Origin: an uncultured Bacteroidota bacterium
GTDB lineage: Bacteria > Bacteroidota > Bacteroidia > Chitinophagales > Saprospiraceae
NCBI GenBank assembly: GCA_937952445.1
Contig: CALGAA010000308.1
Coordinates: forward strand, 1 to 21,041
Length of the DNA stretch: 21,041 nucleotides
Direction: 5' to 3'
The notes beneath the pieces were generated by a model. That model was not told the DNA's origin and ran no database searches. It worked only from the letters and a program-made list of their open reading frames with translations. Position numbers and translations under genes: made by a program. Shown piece by piece: positions 7,673 through 14,178 of this stretch (positions within the stretch are counted from its first letter, which is position 1; each line of letters starts with the position of its first letter).

Positions 7673-8041
7673 TTAATCATCTTTTCTGGGCCCACCAATA
7701 CTGTAATAATTATTTTCTTCGTCCTCTGAGCCAATATCCTCCTCCTCATCATCCAATTCTGAACCAGGTACATCCAGGTCGTCGCCTGTATGGTCGGTGT
7801 CAAAATTTTCAGTATTCCAATCGTCATCTTCCGGTGTATCAATCTGATGTTGGGTACTCGTTGGAAAATCTTCAAGGGGGGCATCATCCGGAACTTCTCC
7901 CTCCTTTTCTTCCCGATCGCGGCCGGACTCCTGTTCCTCATCCAGAGGCACTTCCCTATTCCGCCGGTAAATATCCTCATCCCTGGGATATGGCTTGTAA
8001 TCCGGAGCTTTGGGCTTTTTGTTGGACTCTTTATCTGCCAT
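7673..8041 (-). CDS. Highly acidic, probably disordered small protein
   Basis: A 122-residue protein with no hydrophobic segment and no signal peptide. The first 35 residues mix Lys/Arg with Pro and Tyr. The rest is dominated by Asp and Glu and ends in a more ordered-looking block, GSELDDEEEDIGSEDEENNY, followed by YSIGG. From memory, similar acidic proteins ending in a DEENNYYS-like motif recur in Sphingobacteria and relatives, which favours a real gene over a chance open frame. The function is unknown. Its composition suggests an intrinsically disordered cytosolic protein. It starts at an ATG with an AT-rich leader and ends 138 bases before the sodC start. Two overlapping open frames on this stretch have no such conservation. 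Confidence 0.7.
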   Translation of the reverse strand: MADKESNKKPKAPDYKPYPRDEDIYRRNREVPLDEEQESGRDREEKEGEVPDDAPLEDFPTSTQHQIDTPEDDDWNTENFDTDHTGDDLDVPGSELDDEEEDIGSEDEENNYYSIGGPRKDD

Positions 8042-8110
8042 GATTCGTTAAATTATTTCCTATACAATTATCAAAAACTGAATCATTATAACGTCGATAA
8101 TGAATTTTAG

Positions 8111-8477
8111 ATTATTTATTTTTATGAAAATCAGTATAAAACCTGGTGGATATCTTTTTAAATCACTGTCTCCGCCTCTCGCTGATGGGGAATATTGGGG
8201 GCTTGGTGCAGAAGATCCTGGCGGATCGTTCGGGGTAAACCATGTGCTGAATAATTGACATCGAAAACGACGGATGTCGATTTTTACAGAGTTCCAATTG
8301 TATGAACAAATAGTGGTGCCCGGCGAAAAGGGATGAGTTTGACATGATGGCCCATTCCATAGTTCTGATTCCTACAGTAAATTTCCAATTCTGTTCCAAC
8401 TTATCCTTAAATTTGTATCAGTTCACCACCTGGAGCAGTAAAAGTGGAAAAAGGAGTAGAAATATTTGGAAATAACT
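8111..8477. other. Gene-free stretch upstream of rplU
   Basis: No convincing gene. A 78-codon minus-strand frame at 8163-8399 has an unconvincing composition. Another minus-strand frame contains VVFDVNYSAHGLPRTIRQDL and runs to a stop near 8158, which might be a relic of something longer. The direct upstream region of rplU holds its promoter. Confidence 0.5.
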
Positions 8478-8508
8478 TTTGCAGATTGGAAATAAAGGCC
8501 TAATTTTG
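8478..8508 (+). promoter_or_regulatory. rplU-rpmA promoter, Bacteroidota type
   Basis: TTTG (8478-8481) is followed after exactly 19 bases by TAATTTTG (8501-8508). Both halves match the Bacteroidota primary sigma factor consensus TTTG/TAnnTTTG. Transcription should start near 8514-8516, which gives a leader of about 27 bases before the rplU ATG. Confidence 0.8.
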
Positions 8509-8541
8509 CAGACCAAATTGTAAAAATAATTCGATTAATAT

Positions 8542-8847
8542 ATGTTCGCGATAGTATCCATTGCCGGCAAACAATTCAAAGTGACTGAAGGACAGGAGCT
8601 TTATGTACATCGGCTTGACGCCGAAGAAGGCACTCAGGTCCGCTTTGATCAGGTTTACCTGACATCAAACGATGACGATATTCAAGTAGGGACACCTTTG
8701 CTTGATAAAGGCGTTACCGCAACCGTGGTGGAGCATCTCAAAGATGACAAAATCATCGTGTTCAAAAAGAAGCGGCGAAAAGGCTATCGTCGGAAAAAAG
8801 GTCACCGTCAGGCACTGACCAAATTGAAAATCGAATCGATTGCGTAA
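8542..8847 (+). CDS. rplU: 50S ribosomal protein L21
   Basis: A 101-residue ribosomal protein that binds 23S rRNA in the large subunit. It has the family's opening MFAIVSIAGKQFKV and the basic C-terminal RNA-binding stretch KKKRRKGYRRKKGHRQ. The length is normal, since most L21 proteins have about 103 residues. It is the first gene of the classic rplU-rpmA pair, with rpmA starting 18 bases after its stop. The leader is A-rich without a Shine-Dalgarno sequence, as usual in Bacteroidota. Confidence 0.97.
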   Translation: MFAIVSIAGKQFKVTEGQELYVHRLDAEEGTQVRFDQVYLTSNDDDIQVGTPLLDKGVTATVVEHLKDDKIIVFKKKRRKGYRRKKGHRQALTKLKIESIA

Positions 8848-8865
8848 ATTTAAAATCCAAAAGTT

Positions 8866-9114
8866 ATGGCACATAAGAAAGGTGTAGGTAGTTCGGACAA
8901 CGGAAGGGACAGTAATCCCAAAATGCTCGGTGTGAAAATGTATGGTGGGCAAACCGCCGTGGCCGGGAATATAATCGTAAGACAACGCGGTACTAAATTC
9001 CACGCCGGTAACAACGTGGGTATGGGAAGAGATCATACCTTGTTTGCGTTGACCGATGGAGTTATCCAATTTAAAAAAGGTCGATTAAATCGGACTTTCG
9101 TTCATGTAGAATGA
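8866..9114 (+). CDS. rpmA: 50S ribosomal protein L27
   Basis: An 82-residue ribosomal protein located near the peptidyl transferase centre. It opens directly with the conserved MAHKKGVGSSDNGRDS and keeps GGQTAVAGNIIVRQRGTKFH. There is no N-terminal extension of the kind cleaved by the Prp protease in Firmicutes. It lies 18 bases after rplU and is followed by a strong terminator, so the two genes form one transcript. Confidence 0.97.
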   Translation: MAHKKGVGSSDNGRDSNPKMLGVKMYGGQTAVAGNIIVRQRGTKFHAGNNVGMGRDHTLFALTDGVIQFKKGRLNRTFVHVE

Positions 9115-9147
9115 AGGTAGAACATAAAACCAAAGAAAGAAGATCAG

Positions 9148-9183
9148 GAGCAATGAAATCTTTTCATTGCTCTTTTTGTTTTA
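9148..9183 (+). terminator. Rho-independent terminator of rplU-rpmA
   Basis: A perfect 11-bp stem, GAGCAATGAAA with TTTCATTGCTC, a 3-base loop (TCT), then a run of T with a single G. It sits about 33 bases after the rpmA stop. Confidence 0.9.
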
Positions 9184-9230
9184 ATTCAGTTCCCGCTTGA
9201 CCATTCCCTGAACTTCCAATTCATTTCGTT

Positions 9231-10559
9231 TTGATACGTGGCTTTTTCTCAACACTATATTCGCGCATCAACAAAGAGATTTGGACGTTAGCCATACCCA
9301 ACATCATCAGCAATATTTCGGTTCCTCTTCTAAGCACGGTTGATACCGCATTGATGGGCCGACTTTCGCCCGCTCATCTCGGAGCAGTGGGCCTGAGCTC
9401 GATGATTTTCAATTTTATTTACTGGAATTTTGGATTTTTAAGGATGGGTACCACGGGCCTGACCGCCCAATCCTTTGGTCGTAAAGATCAACGAGAAATA
9501 CTGTATACGTTATGGAGGGCACTTTTTCTCGGATTGTCCATCGCCACCATCATTTTTCTTTTTCGTGGTTTTTTGCTTGATCTTGCTGTTATCGCCTTGC
9601 AGGTTCAGCCCGAACAGATTCCATTGGTGCAGGATTATTTTTACGTCCGAATCTGGGACGTCCCTGCCTATATGGCTATGCTGACGATCATAGGTTGGTT
9701 TTTTGGGATGCAAAATGCCGTATATCCCCTTATACTGACTGCCTTCGTCAATTTATTGAATATCGGGTTGAGCTATTACCTGGTTGTTTATCAGGGGCTG
9801 GAAATCCGCGGCGTAGCTATGGGAACTGTTGTAGCTCAATATCTGGGGTGCGCCTTGGCAGCCGTTTTGTTTTTGGTTCGATACCGGGGATTGACATTTC
9901 CTCTTAAATCAAACGAATTGTTTGATGTCCGGTCTTTTACCCGATTCCTGACCATGAACAGGGATTTGTTTTTCCGAACTGTATTGCTGACCCTTTCCTT
10001 TGGTTTTTTTTACAGCCAATCTTCTACTTTCGGGGTTCTTCCTCTGGCTATTAGTGTAGTTTTGATGCAGTTTGTCAACTGGATGTCCTACGGGGTTGAT
10101 GGCCTGGCGTTTGCAGCTGAAAGTGTCGTCGGGAAATACGCAGGAGCTGAAGACCCTAACGCCACTCGTATTTCCATCAAATTGTTGTTTGGATGGGGTT
10201 TCATATTTGCAATACTCTATGCCCTGGGATATGGGGTGTTTTACAAAGAATTGTTTGGGGTATTTACAGATGAAGCTGAGGTCTTGCAAGCGGGACTGGA
10301 TTATCGTTGGTGGGCGGTTCTTATTCCTTTAATGGGATTTGCCTCCTATCTGTGGGATGGAATATTTATTGGATTGACGGCCTCACGCTCGATGCGCAAC
10401 GCCATGATCCTTCCGTTCCTGTTGTTCCTCCTGACCTTTTATGTTTTTCGAAATCCCTTGCAATTACACGCCTTATTCCTGGCATTATCGGTGTTTTTGT
10501 TTGCCCGGGGAGCCGTCCAGACATGGATGTTTTCCAAATACGGTTTGGATCTGCCCTAA
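9231..10559 (+). CDS. MATE family efflux transporter
   Basis: A 442-residue inner-membrane transporter of the multidrug and toxic compound extrusion family, which exports organic cations or metabolites in exchange for sodium or protons. The N-terminal half shows family features: IWTLAIPNIISNISVPLLS in helix 1, TALMGRL, then LGAVGLSS and GTTGLTAQSFGRKD. Twelve hydrophobic helices are expected over this length and the hydropathy agrees. The only reasonable start is a TTG at 9231, because the first internal ATG would remove helix 1. The gene begins 48 bases after the rpmA terminator and I saw no consensus promoter there. It resembles the DinF-like branch in general character, but the substrate cannot be read from sequence. 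It converges on the aminotransferase with 5 bases between stop codons. Confidence 0.9.
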   Translation: MIRGFFSTLYSRINKEIWTLAIPNIISNISVPLLSTVDTALMGRLSPAHLGAVGLSSMIFNFIYWNFGFLRMGTTGLTAQSFGRKDQREILYTLWRALFLGLSIATIIFLFRGFLLDLAVIALQVQPEQIPLVQDYFYVRIWDVPAYMAMLTIIGWFFGMQNAVYPLILTAFVNLLNIGLSYYLVVYQGLEIRGVAMGTVVAQYLGCALAAVLFLVRYRGLTFPLKSNELFDVRSFTRFLTMNRDLFFRTVLLTLSFGFFYSQSSTFGVLPLAISVVLMQFVNWMSYGVDGLAFAAESVVGKYAGAEDPNATRISIKLLFGWGFIFAILYALGYGVFYKELFGVFTDEAEVLQAGLDYRWWAVLIPLMGFASYLWDGIFIGLTASRSMRNAMILPFLLFLLTFYVFRNPLQLHALFLALSVFLFARGAVQTWMFSKYGLDLP

Positions 10560-10564
10560 TGATC

Positions 10565-11428
10565 TCAGGGTTTTGAATGAACATTGGTTTTGTCCCGGAT
10601 ATACTGTTTTTCCTTGGTCAATAATAACTGCTGAAGCTTTCCGACAGCCGGGTCGATGACACCGTCGTTAATCGCAAACGAATCGATGTGGGTAACAGGC
10701 ATAATGCCTTTGGTGGTGCTGGTGATAAAAGCAGATTGTGCATTTCGAACCTCATCCAGCGGAATATCTGCAATTTCGACATCCATGATTTCTTTCGCCA
10801 CCTCCAATACCTTGGATCGCGTAATGCCGGCCAGAATATCTCTGCCGGGTGTTTTCAGCACTCCATTCCGGTCAATAATGAAAAAATTGGATCGCGAGGA
10901 TTCCGTTACACTTTCATGAGAATAATAGAGCACGTCCTCGGCTTCTTCTTCTCTCAATCGATCGCGGGCCAGCAAAACCGTCGTGTAATTGATCGATTTG
11001 ATGGTCGGATATTCTCTGGTATATTCGATCGATAACAATTTGATCCCCTTGTCAAAACTGCTGGGAGGGTAGTGTATCGCTCCTTGAGTGGTCACGATAA
11101 AATTGGGAGAATGGTCAGGGTAAAATCCATTGGAGGAATACCCCCCTGTGAGCAATAACCGGCAATAACCATCTTCTACCTGATTTTGTTGGATTAAATC
11201 TTCCAATTGCTCGGAAAAGGATCCCAATTCCCACTCGAAGGGAAGCCGCATTTGTCCAGCAGAATTCTGAAATCGGTTCCAATAATCTTCGAAATACAAT
11301 GGAATGGATTGCCTGATCGGGAAAAAATCAAATACGCCGTATCCCCGCAGTAACCCCAAATCGTTCACCATAAGCACTGGTTCGGAAGTTTTCCGTAATT
11401 CACCGTTGAACAAGCAATATGTATTCAT
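10565..11428 (-). CDS. Class IV PLP-dependent aminotransferase (substrate uncertain)
   Basis: A 287-residue enzyme of fold type IV, the group containing branched-chain aminotransferase, D-amino acid aminotransferase and aminodeoxychorismate lyase. The PLP-binding Lys144 is in TIKSINY, the Glu176 pairing with the PLP ring nitrogen is in ESSRSNFF, and phosphate-binding stretches are LAGITR and TSTTKGIMPV. The N-terminal LLRGYGVFDFF replaces the usual RGDGVFE-like element, so the sequence does not place it firmly in one subgroup. The ATG at 11428 is chosen over a TTG two codons earlier. It starts 23 bases after the stop of the gamma-glutamyltransferase gene, so the two are likely one operon. This would fit handling of amino acids released by the transferase, which is inference. 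Confidence 0.88.
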   Translation of the reverse strand: MNTYCLFNGELRKTSEPVLMVNDLGLLRGYGVFDFFPIRQSIPLYFEDYWNRFQNSAGQMRLPFEWELGSFSEQLEDLIQQNQVEDGYCRLLLTGGYSSNGFYPDHSPNFIVTTQGAIHYPPSSFDKGIKLLSIEYTREYPTIKSINYTTVLLARDRLREEEAEDVLYYSHESVTESSRSNFFIIDRNGVLKTPGRDILAGITRSKVLEVAKEIMDVEIADIPLDEVRNAQSAFITSTTKGIMPVTHIDSFAINDGVIDPAVGKLQQLLLTKEKQYIRDKTNVHSKP

Positions 11429-11451
11429 ATGCAAAATGTTGTATTTTTCAA

Positions 11452-13179
11452 TTACCGACCGATTGCAGTATTGTCACCTCGCGTATGATCCGGTGCGCCT
11501 TCCAGAGTGCCATCCTCGTGGACCATTATCGCATCACACATCCCTATCCTGCCCCGGTCTCTAAAAGTATACCCTCGTTCCATTAAGGATGCCTTTACCT
11601 CCGGTGAAAAAACACCCGTTTCGTGCTGAATTTCATCCGGCATCCACTGGTGGTGAAATCGCCTGGCGTCCACCGCTTCCTGCATGGACATATTATATGT
11701 GGTCGCGTTGAGAATGGTTTGTAACACCGTGGTGATAATCGTAGATCCACCGGGACTTCCCAAAACCATAAACAATTCTCCATTTTTTTCCAGAATAGTC
11801 GGGGTCATGCTGCTGAGCATGCGTTTTTCCGGCTGGACACTGTTGATTTCATTTCCCACCAATCCAAATTGATTGGGAACTCCGGGCTTGGCGGAGAAGT
11901 CGTCCATTTCATTGTTCATCAAAAACCCTGCGCCGTCTATCCATACTTTTGATCCATAGTTGGAATTGATGGTTGTGGTGATCGCCACTGCATTTCGTTC
12001 TTTATCTACGATAGAAAAATGGGTTGTTTCCACGGATTCGATAATAGACACATTCCCCTCTTTTATGACCGATGAGGGCGTCACAGTGGCCAGGTCAATG
12101 TTGCTCATCCGCTCCTTTAAATAGGCATTGCTGATTAGATGATCGGTAGGCACTGGTGCAAAATCAGGATCACCCAGAAACGTTGCCCGGTCGGCGTAGG
12201 CTCTTTTTTCCACCTCCACCAGTAAATGAGTGTATTCCTCAGAGTTGTGGGCGTATTTATGGAGTTTGAATTGCTCCAAACCCTTCAACATCTGAATCAA
12301 GGCCACACCACCGCTACTGGGAGGTGCCATCGTCAGGATGCGGTAATCCCGATAGTTTCCTATCAAAGGCAAACGCCATTTGGATTGATACCGGGCGAGA
12401 TCTTCATAATCGATCATTCCACCTCCCGCTTCCATTTCCCGGACGATAAGTTGTGCCGTTTTTCCGGCGTAAAAGCCGTTGGGTCCATGCTCTTGAATTC
12501 TTTTTAGGGTAGCAGCCAAATCCGGAAGCTGAAGAAGGTCACCTTCACTCCATCCACCGTTTTTCATCAGTGGGATATCGTGACCATTTGTTTGGAAAAA
12601 AGCATTTTCGAAACGATTGAACGTCCTGGCTTGCGATTCAGTTAATGTAAATCCTTTTTCTGCCAGCTCAATCGCCGGTTGGATAACTTCCGCCCAGGAT
12701 AAATTACCTTTCCACTGATGAAGTTGGTGCATACCATGAACCGTACCCGGTACTCCACTGGCCAGGTGCCCGTTCAGACTCAGCCCGGGTACGACGTTTT
12801 GATTTGCATCCAGGTACATATCCCGATGAGCGTGCCGGGAGGCTTTTTCCCGGAAATCCAAGGTCCGGGTCTCTCCATCCTTCATTCGAACCACCGCAAA
12901 TCCTCCACCTCCCAGATTGCCCGCACGGGGGTAGGTGACCGCCAGGGCAAACTGTACGGCTACAGCCGCATCAATGGCATTGCCTCCACGGGCCAGGATG
13001 TTACTGCCGACTTTGGTGGCAATTGGGTGGGCGCTGACGACCATGTCTGAGTTGCCGGTGACGCCGGTGGGGGAAGCCGTATGTTTTGTCGTATGGCAAC
13101 TGGTGAGTGTGGTCAGGAGAACTACCACGATCACAGCGAAACTTTTGTTTCGGACATTCAGGGTAATTCGGGAAATCAT
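11452..13179 (-). CDS. ggt: Gamma-glutamyltransferase, lipoprotein
   Basis: A 575-residue precursor that cleaves the gamma-glutamyl bond of glutathione and related amides and transfers the glutamyl group to water or amino acids. The N-terminus has a membrane segment ending in a lipobox, LTSC with Cys28, so it is probably a periplasmic lipoprotein. It is an Ntn hydrolase that splits itself: the small subunit should begin at Thr385 in ETTHFSIVDK. DFREKA (109-114), GGGGFAV, the MDDFSAKPGVPN lid and substrate region, and the oxyanion block GSPGGS match the E. coli enzyme closely. The C-terminus ends in DHTRGDNTAIGR. The start is an ATG with no better alternative. It is transcribed ahead of the aminotransferase and behind a likely terminator. 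Confidence 0.96.
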   Translation of the reverse strand: MISRITLNVRNKSFAVIVVVLLTTLTSCHTTKHTASPTGVTGNSDMVVSAHPIATKVGSNILARGGNAIDAAVAVQFALAVTYPRAGNLGGGGFAVVRMKDGETRTLDFREKASRHAHRDMYLDANQNVVPGLSLNGHLASGVPGTVHGMHQLHQWKGNLSWAEVIQPAIELAEKGFTLTESQARTFNRFENAFFQTNGHDIPLMKNGGWSEGDLLQLPDLAATLKRIQEHGPNGFYAGKTAQLIVREMEAGGGMIDYEDLARYQSKWRLPLIGNYRDYRILTMAPPSSGGVALIQMLKGLEQFKLHKYAHNSEEYTHLLVEVEKRAYADRATFLGDPDFAPVPTDHLISNAYLKERMSNIDLATVTPSSVIKEGNVSIIESVETTHFSIVDKERNAVAITTTINSNYGSKVWIDGAGFLMNNEMDDFSAKPGVPNQFGLVGNEINSVQPEKRMLSSMTPTILEKNGELFMVLGSPGGSTIITTVLQTILNATTYNMSMQEAVDARRFHHQWMPDEIQHETGVFSPEVKASLMERGYTFRDRGRIGMCDAIMVHEDGTLEGAPDHTRGDNTAIGR

Positions 13180-13280
13180 AGGCTACGTAATAATAAATCA
13201 AGTTTTTTCATGCGTGTTATTCACTTCTCTTTATTGATTTATAAATGTACGTCAAAGGAAATAGAAAAAAGAGAAAAAAT

Positions 13281-13335
13281 AAACCGGGTGGGATTTTTGC
13301 AAGGTTTTTGGGATAGCCTCTCCCCAGCCCGGTTT
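13281..13335 (-). terminator. Probable terminator after the acylase operon
   Basis: AAACCGGG (13281-13288) pairs with CCCGGTTT (13328-13335), and the stem is extended by GGGA/TCCC past a small bulge. On the minus strand the stem is followed by a T-rich run (TTTATTTTTTCTCTTTTTT). It lies between the 110-residue membrane protein and ggt. The loop is long, which lowers certainty. Confidence 0.45.
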
Positions 13336-13443
13336 TTGTTGGTTCTTGATCTAAATTATTATAATTTGTAATATATCAAAAATTAAGCCAACCTTCAATT
13401 TTGAAGACTGACTTTTGCTATTTGTTTCAAATTTAGACAAAAA

Positions 13444-13776
13444 TCATACAAAATCGGAATCTTTCCATTCCTTTCTCATAGTTTTCATTTCTTCCAGATC
13501 GAGCGGTTCTTCGTCCTCGTCATCCTCATGAAAATCGTAATCGTCCTCATACGGATCTTCCTCGTAGTGTTCCCTGGTCTTACTTTGAAGATCGATGTAT
13601 TTATGAATGATGTCAATCGTCATCGGAATTACAATGATAAAGAACACAAAGGCGGGCAAATGAATCCATAAAAATAAGAATCCAAAAAAGATTATCGTCA
13701 TGACGTAGGAGACCAGACTCTTTTTAAACTTTGCATTCTGGGCAGCAAGACTTTTGCGTCTGTTTTTACGTTTCAT
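13444..13776 (-). CDS. Small membrane protein with basic head and acidic tail
   Basis: A 110-residue protein in three parts. Residues 1-20 are strongly basic (KRKNRRKS). Residues about 21-62 form two hydrophobic helices with a short turn at IHLP. Residues about 66-110 are very acidic, with several Asp/Glu runs such as EEDPYEDDYDFHEDDEDEE. I do not recognise the family. The charge layout suggests an inner-membrane hairpin with both ends in the cytoplasm, by the positive-inside rule for the N-terminus. It starts 24 bases after the stop of the 125-residue membrane protein and ends the acylase operon. Its role may be to anchor or regulate, but nothing in the sequence shows this. Confidence 0.65.
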   Translation of the reverse strand: MKRKNRRKSLAAQNAKFKKSLVSYVMTIIFFGFLFLWIHLPAFVFFIIVIPMTIDIIHKYIDLQSKTREHYEEDPYEDDYDFHEDDEDEEPLDLEEMKTMRKEWKDSDFV

Positions 13777-13800
13777 GCTGTTGATAGTTATTTCGTTTAT

Positions 13801-14178
13801 TTAAACAGTATTTTTTGGAGTTCCGTTCGGTATTAAAAGTGAATTATTGAGGAAATGACCACACAAGGCTCCGAGTCCGGTGAGTATCCCGCCCACTAAA
13901 CCACACATGATCACGAGCGTGGGACCATTTGGCAGTCCGAAAATCTCCGCCAGCCGGGTGGAAAGTATCCCGCCGTTTCCTCCGTCGATGACCAGGGCAG
14001 CAGTCAACCATACAACAGAACCACTGAAAATTCCGATCGCCAAATCCACCCAACTCCATCGCGAAGGGACGAGTAACATCACCACAAATGACCATATAAA
14101 TGAAAATCGCCAATCAAAATAGTACGACCACAGCCACGTCCCGCATATAAGAATTACGATTTTGAGCAGATTTTTCAT
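13801..14178 (-). CDS. Small multi-helix membrane protein, unknown function
   Basis: A 125-residue protein with about four hydrophobic segments (roughly 4-20, 24-42, 46-66 and 86-110), Gly-rich loops (DGGNGG) and a polar C-terminal tail. It is therefore an integral inner-membrane protein. I do not recognise the family. Its ATG overlaps the TGA stop of the acylase gene (ATGA at 14178-14175), a typical sign of translational coupling, so production probably tracks that of the acylase. The 110-residue membrane protein follows 24 bases after its stop. The three genes form one likely operon. The coupling makes it a real gene despite the lack of a known domain. Confidence 0.72.
   Translation of the reverse strand: MKNLLKIVILICGTWLWSYYFDWRFSFIWSFVVMLLVPSRWSWVDLAIGIFSGSVVWLTAALVIDGGNGGILSTRLAEIFGLPNGPTLVIMCGLVGGILTGLGALCGHFLNNSLLIPNGTPKNTV

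Noticed and set aside
7594..7980. 128-codon minus-strand frame overlapping the acidic protein
   Set aside because: The acidic frame ends in a block that resembles known relatives, whereas this one resembles none.
8163..8399. 78-codon minus-strand frame upstream of rplU
   Set aside because: Unconvincing composition, no motif, and no operon context.
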